DNA of 44,361 nt from Opitutia bacterium (GCA_003566885.1 PXBO01000101.1:1-44361), one strand, 5' to 3'. Positions 24,267 through 34,391 are shown, counted from the first letter of the stretch. The notes: generated by a model not told the origin, from the letters alone. Numbers and translations are program-made.

Positions 24267-25001
24267 TCACAAGGCCTGGGACGGGATAACCTGCCGCACG
24301 GGCAGCAGGATTCGAGAGATCTCCGATAACGTCATGGCCTCGACGGCCTCCAAAGTGGAAGCGTTGGAAAGGGAAAAATCCCCGGCCCGGGTTCGTCTGA
24401 GACGGGAAAGGTGTCCCCCGCATCCGATTCGAGCGCCAAAGTCATGGGCCAAAGTCCGCACATAAAATCCCTTGGAGGCGGCGACCCGGAAATCGATTTC
24501 CGGCAGACAAATACGCAATGCTTCCAGGCGGGAAACTCGGATAAACCGGGGTTCCCGCTCCACTTCCTTTCCCTTGCGCGCGAGCTTATAAAGCGGCACT
24601 CCCTTCAACTTGATCGCGGAATGCATCGGAGGAGTCTGATATTGATCCCCCAGGAAAGAAGCCATGTGATTCCGGATTTCCTCATCACTCAGAGCCGGCA
24701 CCGGAGACTCCACCATCACTTCACCTTCCGCGTCCTGGGTATTCGTCGTCCGCCCGAGGAAAATGGTGCCTTCATACTCCTTGTCGACACTGATAAGGAA
24801 TTGCGAGGCCTTGGTCGCCTTCCCCACCAACACCACAAGCAATCCGGTGGCCATGGGATCCAGTGTACCCGCATGGCCGATACGTTTCATTTTCAGCGTC
24901 CGGCGGAGCCGCGCAACGACGTCGTGCGAGGTGCACCCCGCGGGTTTATCGATCAGGAGGATGCCCTCCAACTCTCTACTATCCGAGCTTCCCGTCGCCA
25001 T
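24267..25001 (-). CDS. truB: tRNA pseudouridine(55) synthase
   Basis: A 244-residue TruB that isomerises U55 in the T-loop of tRNAs. [17 protein letters not shown], the catalytic motif [17 protein letters not shown] (Asp48), [22 protein letters not shown] and [12 protein letters not shown] are all present. It ends near ASTLEAVE without a PUA domain, so it is the short bacterial form. It lies 3 bp after the DHH-family gene, in the standard order rbfA, DHH, truB, ribF. Confidence 0.96.
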   Translation of the reverse strand: MATGSSDSRELEGILLIDKPAGCTSHDVVARLRRTLKMKRIGHAGTLDPMATGLLVVLVGKATKASQFLISVDKEYEGTIFLGRTTNTQDAEGEVMVESPVPALSDEEIRNHMASFLGDQYQTPPMHSAIKLKGVPLYKLARKGKEVEREPRFIRVSRLEALRICLPEIDFRVAASKGFYVRTLAHDFGARIGCGGHLSRLRRTRAGDFSLSNASTLEAVEAMTLSEISRILLPVRQVIPSQAL

Positions 25002-25004
25002 ATT

Positions 25005-25997
25005 TCAGTTCTCCACCTCCACCGCGCGAAAATGCTCGCGCAGTTCCTCAAGAAAACGCGGATAAAACGTTTCCATCGTCATTTGCACTGTAAATCCGGC
25101 GGCGCAAACGTGACCGCCGCCGCCGAAACGGGCCGCCAGGTCATTGACCCGGAACCGCCCCTCCTTGGCCCGGAGGCTGCCTTTCACCTCGTTTCCCCGA
25201 TCTTCGATAATCGCCCCGACATCAACGCCATGAATCGAACGGGCGTAATCAACCAATCCCTCCGTATCCTCGAAGCTCGCCCCGGTCGTTTCAAAAACAT
25301 CCCGGGGCAACACGCCGATACACGCACGGCGGTCGCACACCATCCGCAGGCTGGCCAGGTAAACCTGAAGCAGCTTCATCTTACCCATGGACTCCTGCTC
25401 ATACAAATGACTGCTGGCAACCGCCGGGTCGGCGCCCAATTCAAGCAGCCGGCCGCAAATCTGAAAGACGCGCCTCGAGGTGGCCGGAAACCGGAATTGT
25501 CCGGTATCCGTGGCGATTCCGACATAAAGGCCCTGAGCGGTTACCGGATCGATGGGGTATCCGTTGTCGAAAAAAAAGCCTCCGAGAACCTCCGCGGTCG
25601 CCGCCGAACTGACTTCGACAAAATTCCGGCGGGCAAAGTGGGTGTTGGAAATATGGTGATCGATATTCGCCTCGTATCCCGACACCACCGCCTTTACCGT
25701 TTCACCCGGGCGGTCGGCATCGGAGCAATCCACCGACACCGCAGTCCAACCGTCGTTCATCCATTCTCCCGGCTCCAGAAAACGTTCGTCCCGCGCCACG
25801 AATTCCAGGCGGCGCGGCACGCCATCCTGGTTCACGCAATGGGCCTCCGCCCCGGCCTGACGCAGCACGCGCGCCAGGGCAACCTGCGAACCGATGCAAT
25901 CGCCATCGGGACGGGCATGCCCGATCACCGCCACCCGCTTTCCCGGCAGGGATTTCACCCATTCCCCAAACTCGGGCGAGGCATGCGGATAAAACAT
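25005..25997 (-). CDS. nrnA: DHH/DHHA1 phosphoesterase (NrnA-like nanoRNase/pAp phosphatase)
   Basis: A 330-residue DHH-superfamily enzyme that degrades short RNA oligomers and 3'-phosphoadenosine 5'-phosphate in related bacteria. Metal and active-site motifs are visible: HARPDGDCIGS near residue 27, SVDCSDADRPG, NIDHHISNTHF, and the DHHA1-domain signature FGGGGHVCAAGF near residue 300. Position between rbfA and truB is the usual one for NrnA-type genes. Start ATG follows rbfA by 6 bp. Confidence 0.92.
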   Translation of the reverse strand: MFYPHASPEFGEWVKSLPGKRVAVIGHARPDGDCIGSQVALARVLRQAGAEAHCVNQDGVPRRLEFVARDERFLEPGEWMNDGWTAVSVDCSDADRPGETVKAVVSGYEANIDHHISNTHFARRNFVEVSSAATAEVLGGFFFDNGYPIDPVTAQGLYVGIATDTGQFRFPATSRRVFQICGRLLELGADPAVASSHLYEQESMGKMKLLQVYLASLRMVCDRRACIGVLPRDVFETTGASFEDTEGLVDYARSIHGVDVGAIIEDRGNEVKGSLRAKEGRFRVNDLAARFGGGGHVCAAGFTVQMTMETFYPRFLEELREHFRAVEVEN

Positions 25998-26003
25998 GCC
26001 CGT

Positions 26004-26354
26004 CTACCTCTCCTCTTCCTCCTCGTCGACCCGGTCCATCAGGTCAATGAGATCCATCCCCCGCTCGATCGAGGTGTCGTGAAGAAATTCCAGGTGAGGC
26101 AGATATTTCAACACGACACGTTTGCTCAGCTGGCGACGTATCTCGTCGCGCTTCCGATCAAGCCAGGCCTGTGATTCCCGGACCCGGGCCTCATCGCCCA
26201 ATACGGAAAAGAACACGCGGGCATGTCGCAGATTGGGAGCCACCTCCACGTCGAAGATCGTGATATAGACCGCCTCGCCCCTGAAACGGGTGTGAAGGAT
26301 GTCGCTGATCTCGCGTTTGATCAGTTCGTTGACTCTGACGCCTCGCTGGCTCAT
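26004..26354 (-). CDS. rbfA: Ribosome-binding factor A
   Basis: A 116-residue KH-like 30S maturation factor. MSQRGVRVNELIKREISDIL at the start and LHDTSIERGMDLIDLMDRV near the end match RbfA. The C-terminus is short and acidic. It lies 21 bp after infB. Confidence 0.92.
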   Translation of the reverse strand: MSQRGVRVNELIKREISDILHTRFRGEAVYITIFDVEVAPNLRHARVFFSVLGDEARVRESQAWLDRKRDEIRRQLSKRVVLKYLPHLEFLHDTSIERGMDLIDLMDRVDEEEEER

Positions 26355-26375
26355 GTCGGCCTGGAATTCCCGCGG

Positions 26376-28844
26376 TTAAAGGGTCGGACGTTTTTCCGAA
26401 ACCTCGAAACACTCGATGACGTCGCCTTCTTCAAATCGACTCCATTTTTCGAGGCCAATACCGCACTCCATCCCGGCGCGGACATCGGTAACGTCGTCTT
26501 TGAAGCGCTTTAGAGTGGCGATTCGCGTTTCCACCACCACTTCGCCCCCCCGGGTTACCCGGGCGCGGGCGTTCCGGGCCACCTTGCCCTCGGTGATAAG
26601 ACATCCGGCGATAAAGCTCTTGGCCACCGGGAACACCTGGCGCACCTCGGCGGCGCCCAGCTTGCTTTCGATAAGTTCCGGATCGAGCATGGTCGCCATG
26701 ATCTCCTTCACCTGGTCGACCAATTGATAAATGATGCTGAACTGGTACACCGGCACCCCGGCGTGTTTGGCCGCCTTGTCCACTCCCGGTTCCATCTTCA
26801 CATTGAACCCGATGATCGCGGCTTCGGCGGTACCCGCCATGAGAACGTCCTTCCGGCTGATCGGCCCCACCCCGGCCTGAAGGATTTCCAAATCCACCTT
26901 ATCGCTCTCGATGCCCAGCAACAGCCCGGTGACAGCCTCCAAAGATCCCTGCACGTCGCAGCGCACGACCACGCGGAACGTCTTCTTCCGGGCGCTTTCA
27001 ATCGCGTCGAACAAGTTCTCCAGCGTCTGCGGCTGTGCGGTGCCGGCTTCGGTTTCGACCGGCCGACGCGCTTCCACCTGGGTCTCCTCGACCTGGCGGC
27101 GCGCCTCGCGTTCGTTCTTGACCTCCTTGAAGATCGATCCCACCCCGGGCGCTTCGGTCCAACCGATGACCCGCACGGGAGTTGACGGAGGAGCCGCTTT
27201 CACCGGTTTGCCTTCGTCGTTGAACATGGCGCGAACCTTGGCATAGACGGGGCCGCAAACGACGACGTCACCGGTCTTGAGAATCCCATGACGCACGATC
27301 ACGGTGGCCGACGGCCCCCGTCCGACTTCGATCTCGGATTCGATGATGATACCTTCCGCCTTGCGTTTGGGATTCGCCTTGAGCTCAAGAATTTCGGCCT
27401 GCAGCAAAATCATTTCCAGCAGGTAATCGATCCCTTCGCCTTTAAGCGCGGAAATCGGCGCCACAATGGTTTCGCCTCCCAGGTCCTCCGGCGGGATGCC
27501 CCTTTCCTGCATCTGGCGTTTGACCCGGTCGAGATCGGCGCCCCTGGTGTCCATTTTGTTCACCGCGACGATGATCGGCACCGCGGAAGCCTGGGCGTGC
27601 TTCAGCGCTTCGTCGGTCTGCGGCATAAAGCCGTCGTCCGCCGCCACGACCAGCACGGCGACATCCGTCACGCCGGCGCCGCGCTCGCGCATCTTGTTGA
27701 AGGCCGCGTGTCCCGGCGTATCCAAAAACGTGATCTTCTGCTCCGAAGTCTCGATCTGATAGGCGCCGATATGCTGCGTAATACCACCCTCTTCGCCGGC
27801 GGCCACATCTTTCTTGCGGATATAATCCAGCAGGGTGGTTTTGCCGTGATCCACATGACCGAGGATACAGACCACCGGAGGACGCGGCTCCATGAATTTG
27901 CTGTCGTCGAGGTCCTCGACTTCGACCTCTTTCTGTTTACCACCGGGAGCGGTCGCCGCCTTGCGGTGTTTGACGTCAAGGAGGAAACCATGTTTGCCGG
28001 CGACGTCCTGGGCGACATTCTCATCGATCACCTGATTCATGGAGGCGAAAATATTCATCTCCATGAGCTCGGAAATCAGGCGGAACGGCTTGATACCCAA
28101 TTGCTCGGCAAAGTCACGCACCACGATCGGCGGCTTGACGTGAATAATGCGAAGCTCGTCCTCAGAGATTTCCTCCCCGCTCGGGGCGGACTCCGCGGAT
28201 TGCTCGTCCCTTTTGTCCTCCGAGGCCGGTGTGCCGGCGGAGGGCGGCGCCGGGGGCCGGACTCCGGGGAACCCTGGCGGCGCGGAAGGCGAAGGGGCGC
28301 CGAGCGGCTTGGGGCCGGCCGGGGGACGGGGAGCGGCAGGAGGCGGCTTCGAGGCGGCGGGAGGAGCAGGCGGCGGCGCCGGGCGCGCCGGAGCGGCGGG
28401 CGGCGTAACCGGCGTGGGAGCCGGACGCTGCATCTTCTGCTTGCTCTCTTCCTTTTCCTGACGCTCGCGCCGGATATCTTCGGCCGACTTGACAAACACT
28501 CCGGGCGGCAAGCCGCCCGGCCGAGGAGAATTCGGCGGTGGCGCGCTTTCGGTTTTCTCCGCCTGCTCCTCGGATACGCCGCGCGTTTCCGGAGTCGCCA
28601 TGGCCTCCGGGGACGTCCGGGCTTCCGTGGTCTTTTCCGGAGATGCCGGTTCGGGAGCATCGCTCTTTTCCTGCGTCTGCCCGGCGGAGCCGGCCTGGAG
28701 TTCCTCGATTATCGATTCGGCGGATATGTTGTCAATGGAACTGGACGGGCTGGTGACGTTAAAGCCCCGCTCGGTCAAGAGAGCAATCAATTCTTTATTC
28801 GCTACGCCGGTTTGTTTGGAAATTTGATGTATTCGTACGCTCAT
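26376..28844 (-). CDS. infB: Translation initiation factor IF-2
   Basis: About 822 residues. The N-terminus MSVRIHQISKQTGVANKELI is the IF2N helical domain, followed by a ~170-residue Pro/Ala-rich linker (to about residue 230) and a second IF2N domain. The GTPase core has GHVDHGKT (G1), DTPGHAAF (G3) and NKMD (G4), then the C1/C2 barrels ending FEEGDVIECFEVSEKRP. IF-2 places initiator tRNA on the 30S subunit. ATG 28844 is preferred to 28853 because MSVRIHQ is the family start. The linker is the source of long antisense open frames, which are composition artefacts. Confidence 0.97.
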   Translation of the reverse strand: MSVRIHQISKQTGVANKELIALLTERGFNVTSPSSSIDNISAESIIEELQAGSAGQTQEKSDAPEPASPEKTTEARTSPEAMATPETRGVSEEQAEKTESAPPPNSPRPGGLPPGVFVKSAEDIRRERQEKEESKQKMQRPAPTPVTPPAAPARPAPPPAPPAASKPPPAAPRPPAGPKPLGAPSPSAPPGFPGVRPPAPPSAGTPASEDKRDEQSAESAPSGEEISEDELRIIHVKPPIVVRDFAEQLGIKPFRLISELMEMNIFASMNQVIDENVAQDVAGKHGFLLDVKHRKAATAPGGKQKEVEVEDLDDSKFMEPRPPVVCILGHVDHGKTTLLDYIRKKDVAAGEEGGITQHIGAYQIETSEQKITFLDTPGHAAFNKMRERGAGVTDVAVLVVAADDGFMPQTDEALKHAQASAVPIIVAVNKMDTRGADLDRVKRQMQERGIPPEDLGGETIVAPISALKGEGIDYLLEMILLQAEILELKANPKRKAEGIIIESEIEVGRGPSATVIVRHGILKTGDVVVCGPVYAKVRAMFNDEGKPVKAAPPSTPVRVIGWTEAPGVGSIFKEVKNEREARRQVEETQVEARRPVETEAGTAQPQTLENLFDAIESARKKTFRVVVRCDVQGSLEAVTGLLLGIESDKVDLEILQAGVGPISRKDVLMAGTAEAAIIGFNVKMEPGVDKAAKHAGVPVYQFSIIYQLVDQVKEIMATMLDPELIESKLGAAEVRQVFPVAKSFIAGCLITEGKVARNARARVTRGGEVVVETRIATLKRFKDDVTDVRAGMECGIGLEKWSRFEEGDVIECFEVSEKRPTL

Positions 28845-28921
28845 CAGTAACAATGCAATCTTTGCTCTTTGCGGAGTTCACGGAGACAATCACCCGTGGG
28901 GACCATGAGGAACCGTGGTTC

Positions 28922-30181
28922 CTAGTTGGCCGCATTCTCAGGGTTGAAATAAGCGGAGACTTTCTGGAGAATATCCTCCGCTTCACCGGGCTCAAACCCG
29001 GCATCGACCAGATCTTCCTTCTCCACACCGACAAACGCTTCGGGACTGACAAAGCCCCGGGCCACGAGACGCTCAGCCATCTCCGGCTCAATCCCCTGGA
29101 TCTGATTGAGCCCCTCGGCGGCCAGCCGTTTCTTGTCCTCGAAATCAAGTTTCTGTGATTTCTCCTTGGCCACGTCCAGTTTCCAGCCCATGAGGCGGGA
29201 AGTGAGACGCGCGTTTTGACCGCGACGGCCGATGGCCACCGCGAGGTCATCCTCGGAAACCTCAAAGTAAATTTTGCGGGCCTTTTCGTCGATCGCTATA
29301 TTCTTGGGAACCGCCGGTTTGAGGGTTTCCATCAACATTTCGGTGGGATCCTTGTGGTACCGGACGATATCGATCTTCTCGCCGGCCAATTCCCGCACAA
29401 TGCTTTTCACGCGGGCGCCGCGGGCACCCACACAGGCGCCGACCGGATCGACTTTGGGATCGGAACTGGAAACCGCGATCTTGGTGCGGTAGCCCGGCTC
29501 GCGTGCCATCGCTTCGATCTTGACGGTGTTGTCAGCGATTTCGGTGACTTCCAGCGCGAAGAGCCGGCGGATGAAATTCGGATTGGCCCGCGACAGAATT
29601 AATTCCGGGCCGCGGTTGCTCGATTCGATCTTGAGCAGGAGGCAACGAATCCTTTCACCCGGGGAGTAATCCTCTCCGGGAACCCTTTCTTTGGGCGGCA
29701 AAATGGCTTCGGCACGGCCAAGATCGACAATCAGGTCGCCACGCTCCCGCCGGCGCACGACCCCTGAAACAATGTTCCCCACACTGTCTTTGTAGTCGTC
29801 GTAGATGCGGTCCTTTTCGAACTGCCTGAGCCGCTGCATGATCGCCTGGCGCGCGGATTGAGCGGCAATTCGTCCGAGGTGAGACGGTTCGACCTCCTTT
29901 TCCAGGATATCCCCCAGAGCGACGTCGGGCTGAAGCGCCCGTGCCTTTTCGATGTGAATTTCCCGTTTGGGATCGCTCACGGAGTCAACCACCTGATACT
30001 GGGCGAAAGCCTTCAACGCTCCGTTCCGGGGATTGATTTCCACACGAAGTTCCTGTCCGGCGTTAACCCCTTTCTGAGCCGCGTTCTTTATGGCACTGGC
30101 GATCGCTGAGATCATGTCGTCACGACGGATCCCCTTCTCCTTCTCCATGTGTTCCAGTACTGAAAGTATTTCGCTGCTCAT
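28922..30181 (-). CDS. nusA: Transcription termination/antitermination factor NusA
   Basis: About 419 residues: an N-terminal RNA-polymerase-binding domain from [18 protein letters not shown], an S1 domain around [20 protein letters not shown], tandem KH domains ([15 protein letters not shown] and [16 protein letters not shown]), and a helix-hairpin-helix end ([15 protein letters not shown]). NusA controls pausing, termination and antitermination. ATG 30181 is the family start; the frame is open upstream to 30274. No rimP gene precedes it, although rimP-nusA-infB is the common order. First gene of a six-gene operon down to ribF. Confidence 0.95.
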   Translation of the reverse strand: MSSEILSVLEHMEKEKGIRRDDMISAIASAIKNAAQKGVNAGQELRVEINPRNGALKAFAQYQVVDSVSDPKREIHIEKARALQPDVALGDILEKEVEPSHLGRIAAQSARQAIMQRLRQFEKDRIYDDYKDSVGNIVSGVVRRRERGDLIVDLGRAEAILPPKERVPGEDYSPGERIRCLLLKIESSNRGPELILSRANPNFIRRLFALEVTEIADNTVKIEAMAREPGYRTKIAVSSSDPKVDPVGACVGARGARVKSIVRELAGEKIDIVRYHKDPTEMLMETLKPAVPKNIAIDEKARKIYFEVSEDDLAVAIGRRGQNARLTSRLMGWKLDVAKEKSQKLDFEDKKRLAAEGLNQIQGIEPEMAERLVARGFVSPEAFVGVEKEDLVDAGFEPGEAEDILQKVSAYFNPENAAN

Positions 30182-30207
30182 TAGTAAGTTGTAAAATAGC
30201 GTAGCCG

Positions 30208-30225
30208 CCGGGGATACAACCCCGG
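30208..30225 (-). other. Hairpin in the nusA leader
   Basis: CCGGGG/CCCCGG with a 6-nt loop forms a stem 26 bp before the nusA start, within the predicted 5' leader. It could be a NusA or regulator binding site; this is only a structural observation. Confidence 0.4.
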
Positions 30226-30245
30226 ACAGCAGTGTTAAACGGTCG

Positions 30246-30274
30246 AAGTTAGAGGTGGCGCAAATGGGTGTCAA
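30246..30274 (-). promoter_or_regulatory. Predicted sigma-70 promoter of the nusA operon
   Basis: On the minus strand, TTGACA (30274-30269) and TAACTT (30251-30246) are separated by exactly 17 bp, giving a start near 30239 and a leader of about 58 nt to ATG 30181. The -35 is perfect, the -10 is weak. The rest of the 30182-30518 gap shows no gene. Confidence 0.5.
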
Positions 30275-30518
30275 GACAGCATCTCCGGCGGATATAAAGG
30301 CCTGCCGGTCCCGAAGGCACCCGTGTTTTCCGACAGCGGAACGCCGCGCGGACGCGAGCGAAAAACCGGACCGCGGATGCCGGCAATCGTTCGGTCCCTT
30401 CAGCGTCGCTCGGCATTGCCGGGGTCAAACGCCAATATGACTTCGAAGCAGATCCGCAAGCCGGAGTCTCAATTCGGCGCCAACGGGACGAGAGAATTCC
30501 ACTCGGCGCCGAGGCCCG

Positions 30519-30836
30519 TCAATTGAACGACTTCCCGCACCCGCAGGTGCTGCTGGCATGCGGGTTAATGATCTCGAATCCCTTGCCGTGCAGACCATCG
30601 TCGAAATCGATCCGCACATCCTTCAAACGCTCGTAACTCTCGGGATCCAGCACCATGCCGACTCCGGCATCCTCCAATCGCACATCGTTATCCCGCGGAG
30701 CATCGAAAGACATCCCGTACTTGGATCCGGAACAGCCGCCCGACTCAACAAAAAGCCGGACGAACTTGGATTCGTCGCCGAGTTCCTCTTTCATCGCCGT
30801 GAGCTTGGCGGCCGCCTGTTCGGAAAGTCGAATCAT
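30519..30836 (-). CDS. A-type iron-sulfur carrier protein (IscA/ErpA/HesB)
   Basis: A 105-residue Fe-S cluster carrier. The three conserved cysteines are visible: Cys35 in SGGCSGSKYG and the C-x-C pair in STCGCGKSF at the C-terminus. MIRLSEQAAAKL at the start and DPESYERLKDVRIDFDDGLHG also match the family. It delivers clusters to Fe-S enzymes; likely clients here are the dehydratase at 12010 and the ferredoxin fusion at 3452, by inference only. Which of IscA, ErpA or SufA it is cannot be told without wider context. Confidence 0.92.
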   Translation of the reverse strand: MIRLSEQAAAKLTAMKEELGDESKFVRLFVESGGCSGSKYGMSFDAPRDNDVRLEDAGVGMVLDPESYERLKDVRIDFDDGLHGKGFEIINPHASSTCGCGKSFN

Positions 30837-30973
30837 CGCCGAAAACCTACCCCCGGCCCGCCGATTCTGTCAACCGTCCACGGCGACGAATCCGCCAATC
30901 CTCCCGAAATTTCACTTTTGGGTGGATTGTCGGCATTGATCATGCTACACCCTATTCGACGGCCTTTCCCAGG

Positions 30974-31942
30974 ATGGCTGAGATCCGACATATCTTCAAC
31001 GAAGTCCATTTTGAACTCGTCCGGCGTATTGCCGAAGGCGGGATGGGAATCGTCTACGAAGCCCGCCAACGGGGTGCCAACCGATTTGAAAAGAGGGTCG
31101 CCGTGAAGCTGATCCGGGAGGAATACTCCGAGATCGATGAGTTCCGCGACAATTTCATTGGCGAGGCCCTTCTGGCGGCGGATTTGATCCACGCCAACAT
31201 CGTCCAGATTTACCACCTGGGCGAAATCTCGGGACAGTACTTCATGGTGATGGAGTTCGTGGACGGACTTACGGTGGATGAGCTCGTTCGCAAGCATGTG
31301 GAACTTCAGATGTCCATTCCCGTGGACATTGCGGTGTTCATCGCGGCCCGGGTGTGCCGCGGCCTGGCCTACGCTCACCGCAAGCGGCGCAAAGACCACC
31401 GGCCCCTCAACATCGTCCACCGCGACGTCAACCCGAAGAACGTCATCGTTTCCCCCAACGGAGAGGTGAAGCTGACCGATTTCGGCATCGCAAAGGCGTT
31501 GGACCTCATGCACGACGGGGAAGGCCAGATCATTCCCGGCAAACCCGAATACACCTCCCCGGAGCAGGCCAACTACGAATGCACCGACGCCCGGGCGGAC
31601 CTCTTTTCCCTCGGAGCGGTGCTCAGCGAGGTCCTCCTGGGGCACAACATCTTTCTCGCCGAAGACCATCAGGCCACCTGGAACAACGTCCGCCACATGC
31701 CCACACCCCATTTTCCCTCGCTCCGTTCCGACATCAACGGACACCTCAATTCCATTCTCACCAAGTCTCTGGAAAAAAAACGGGGCGATCGGTACAGCTC
31801 GGCACTGGAAATGCTGTACGACATGGAGCGTTTCCTCTACAACGAGGGTTTCGGGCCGAGCAGCGAAAAAGTTGCCGGTTACATGAATTCCTTTCTGGAG
31901 CCCAACCTGGTCAAATCTCAGGCAGCGCACCGGCTAATTTGA
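30974..31942 (+). CDS. Cytoplasmic Ser/Thr protein kinase
   Basis: A 322-residue Hanks-type kinase with no membrane segment and no extra sensor domain. The glycine loop is AEGGMGIVYEA (20-30), the ATP lysine is Lys45 (VAVKLI), the helix C glutamate is Glu64, the catalytic loop is HRDVNPKNV (149-157), the metal motif is DFG (169-171), and the activation segment ends PEYTSPEQ. The rest forms a normal C-lobe. Targets unknown. It lies 49 bp before rpoN, in the same direction, so kinase and sigma-54 may be co-transcribed; that arrangement suggests, but does not show, a regulatory link. Divergent from the Fe-S carrier gene. Confidence 0.92.
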   Translation: MAEIRHIFNEVHFELVRRIAEGGMGIVYEARQRGANRFEKRVAVKLIREEYSEIDEFRDNFIGEALLAADLIHANIVQIYHLGEISGQYFMVMEFVDGLTVDELVRKHVELQMSIPVDIAVFIAARVCRGLAYAHRKRRKDHRPLNIVHRDVNPKNVIVSPNGEVKLTDFGIAKALDLMHDGEGQIIPGKPEYTSPEQANYECTDARADLFSLGAVLSEVLLGHNIFLAEDHQATWNNVRHMPTPHFPSLRSDINGHLNSILTKSLEKKRGDRYSSALEMLYDMERFLYNEGFGPSSEKVAGYMNSFLEPNLVKSQAAHRLI

Positions 31943-31991
31943 TCCGCAAGACGGAGACTTTTTCACCTTTTTAGAAAATAACGGCACACTT

Positions 31992-33446
31992 ATGGCCCAA
32001 CCGTGGCAAGGCTTACAGCAAGTACAAAAACAGTCGCAGCAGCAGATTCTGGCCCCTCAACTCCGCCAGTCCTTGAAGATTCTGCAAGTCCCGGCGCTGG
32101 ACCTGCAAACCACCATTCGGGAGGAGATTCAAAACAATCCCCTGCTGGAGGAACTGCCGTTGGTCTCAGAAAACCTTGAGGAGAGCGTGGCGCCGGTAGA
32201 GGCGGGAGACGGTACCGGCGAGGACCTGGGTGACAACGGCGAGTTCGATTCCGATTTCGCCCTCCTGCATGAACTCGCCGAGGACGCCCGCGATCCCTAT
32301 TACAACCGGTCGGCCCGCGGGCCTCACACCGCTGAGGATGCCGAAAGGAGGCAACATCTATTCGATTCCCTGGTCAGCGAAACCTCCCTGCAGGAACACC
32401 TCATGGAACAAGCTGTCCTGGCCGACTGCACGGAGGACGACCTGGAAGCCATGCGCTACCTGATCGGCAGCCTGGACGACCGGGGCTTTTTGAATTCATC
32501 ACTGCAGGACCTGGCGGCTTATTCCAATATTCCGCTGGACCGGCTGCAACGGGCCTCGGAACTCCTGAAAAACTTCGATCCACCGGGGATCGGTTGCCAA
32601 AACCTGCAGGAATGCCTGCTCCATCAATTGAAGCTGCGGGGCGACGAACACACCCTCGCCGCCACCGTCATCCGCGATCATTTTGACCTCCTGATGCGCC
32701 GCCGGATCCCCGAGATCTCCCGCAAGGTGTCCGCCGGAGTGGAGACGGTGCAGGACGCCATTCAGGAAATCGCCACCCTCGACCCGGCGCCCGCCCGGCG
32801 TTTCAGCGAGGACACCAACCGGACCGTGGCGCCGGATGTGATCGTCCATCCGGATGGCGACGACTTCGTGGTGGAAATGAACAACGACTACATCCCGCAG
32901 GTACGCATTTCCAACACCTACAAAAACCTGATCGCCAGCGGCAACCTGACTCGCCAGGAAAAGGAATACATCCGGGAGAAGCTGCGAAACGGGAAATTTC
33001 TGATCAGCTCCATCGAACAACGCCAGCAAACCATCGAACGAATCGCGCGGGAGATCGTGACGGTGCAGAAGGACTTTTTTCGCGAGGGAGTCTCCCGTTT
33101 GAAACCGCTCACCATGACCGAGATCGCCAAGGCGGTCGGCGTGCACGAAACCACCGTCAGCCGGGCCATCGCCAACAAGTACGTCAAGACCCCGCACGGC
33201 ACCTTCGAATTCAAGTACTTCTTTACCCCCGGCTACAAGGCGGACGACGGCAGCGAGGTTTCCAACAAGAGCATCAAGGAAATCATCGCCCACCTCATTG
33301 AAGAGGAATCCCCGCGCAAACCCCTCAGCGATCAGGAAATCTCCAACATCTTGAAAAAGCGCAATATCAACGTCGCCCGCCGAACGGTCGCCAAATACCG
33401 TGAAAGCATCGGCATCCTTCCCGCCAAACTCCGCCGCCGCTTCTAG
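31992..33446 (+). CDS. rpoN: RNA polymerase sigma-54 factor
   Basis: A 484-residue sigma-54. Region I is the Gln- and Leu-rich start (QVQKQSQQQILAPQLRQSLK, with LKILQ and NNPLLEELP). After an acidic linker come the core-binding and HTH regions (MTEIAKAVGVHETTVSRAIA), and the RpoN box ARRTVAKYR is intact near the C-terminus. It directs transcription from -24/-12 promoters with AAA+ activators; none is encoded nearby. I looked for a convincing -24/-12 element in the upstream gap and found none. Confidence 0.96.
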   Translation: MAQPWQGLQQVQKQSQQQILAPQLRQSLKILQVPALDLQTTIREEIQNNPLLEELPLVSENLEESVAPVEAGDGTGEDLGDNGEFDSDFALLHELAEDARDPYYNRSARGPHTAEDAERRQHLFDSLVSETSLQEHLMEQAVLADCTEDDLEAMRYLIGSLDDRGFLNSSLQDLAAYSNIPLDRLQRASELLKNFDPPGIGCQNLQECLLHQLKLRGDEHTLAATVIRDHFDLLMRRRIPEISRKVSAGVETVQDAIQEIATLDPAPARRFSEDTNRTVAPDVIVHPDGDDFVVEMNNDYIPQVRISNTYKNLIASGNLTRQEKEYIREKLRNGKFLISSIEQRQQTIERIAREIVTVQKDFFREGVSRLKPLTMTEIAKAVGVHETTVSRAIANKYVKTPHGTFEFKYFFTPGYKADDGSEVSNKSIKEIIAHLIEEESPRKPLSDQEISNILKKRNINVARRTVAKYRESIGILPAKLRRRF

Positions 33447-33505
33447 CCCGATACCCGACGCCGTGCCTACAGCGGGTCAGCCGGCCCGGCTCGTCCCGCG
33501 GCCGC

Positions 33506-34264
33506 TTACGAGAGCAATAGGCGGAGCGCCCCGGCGGCGGTAAAAAACAGGGCTAGGTTTTCGAAAACCGACTGCGAAATCCGCCCGATCAACATCCGGC
33601 CCAGGGCCGCACCGGCCAGCACGGACGGCAATAGATACAGATTCAGCTCCAATGAATCGACGTTGATGATTCCCAGGTTTACCCCGAACGGAACCTTGAA
33701 CAGGTTCAAGAAGAGAAAAAACACGGCGCCCGTTCCCAGAAACTCCTTCTTCGGCAGTTTCATGGACAACAGGTAAAGGATCATGATGGGGCCGGCGGCA
33801 TTGGAGACCATGGTGGTGAAGCCGGCCAACGCGCCCATGAATCCGGGATACCAGACCGGTAGCCGACGAGGGTCCGGTTCCGGTTCGACTCCGCGAGACG
33901 CTTGGTAACGGCGCCACAGTTGGTAGGAGCAAAGCCCCAGCAGGATAATCCCGATAATTCGAGCAATCGTCACATCTCCGGCCCGTTCCATCGTCAGGTA
34001 TCCGGCCAGCACCCCGACGGCCGCGAGGGGAAACAGCCGAAACAAATGGATCCAACGTGCGTGCCTCCGGTAGAGCAGCAAAGCGACGACATCGCCGCAG
34101 ATCAAAAGCGGCAGCACCACTCCGACCGACTGTTTGCTCGGCAGAACCAAGGCGAACAGGGCGACAAAAAGGATGCTCACTCCGGCGATTCCCGTTTTGG
34201 ATAACCCAATCAGCCCCGCTCCAAAGAATAACGCCCCCCACTGCCACAATGCCAAGTCGTCCAT
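33506..34264 (-). CDS. TauE/SafE-family membrane transporter
   Basis: About 252 residues and 7-8 membrane segments. The TauE/SafE (DUF81) signature is LSKTGIAGVSILFVAL in the first repeat, with SNAAGPIMILYLL as its counterpart in the second repeat. These proteins export sulfite, sulfoacetate or other small anions. ATG 34264 (MDDLALWQWG) is chosen because the open frame upstream to 34429 is not hydrophobic and overlaps the divergent promoter region of the MoeB-type gene. A sulfur-metabolism theme with that rhodanese fusion is an inference. Confidence 0.85.
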   Translation of the reverse strand: MDDLALWQWGALFFGAGLIGLSKTGIAGVSILFVALFALVLPSKQSVGVVLPLLICGDVVALLLYRRHARWIHLFRLFPLAAVGVLAGYLTMERAGDVTIARIIGIILLGLCSYQLWRRYQASRGVEPEPDPRRLPVWYPGFMGALAGFTTMVSNAAGPIMILYLLSMKLPKKEFLGTGAVFFLFLNLFKVPFGVNLGIINVDSLELNLYLLPSVLAGAALGRMLIGRISQSVFENLALFFTAAGALRLLLS

Positions 34265-34391
34265 GTGAAAAAGACCCCCGATTCTTCCCCCGCAACCGCA
34301 GAGGTCAAGCGGCGTCTCGACCGGGGGGGGTCGAAGCAGCCAAACCTTTGACAGATCCCGGGCGTATGACTTCATTAACGAATAAATCGTC

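Noticed and set aside
24411-26174. 587-codon plus-strand frame over truB, nrnA and rbfA
   Set aside because: All three minus-strand genes are clearly recognised, and this frame only reflects codon bias.
27288-28850. 520-codon open frame antisense to infB
   Set aside because: It mirrors the infB G-domain and Pro/Ala linker; composition is Arg/Gly-rich and no family motif is seen. It is a shadow of high-GC coding sequence.
30838-30973. Sigma-54 promoter between the Fe-S carrier and the kinase/rpoN pair
   Set aside because: GG and GC pairs occur, but none at the required 10-bp spacing with a TGGCAC/TTGCA-like context.
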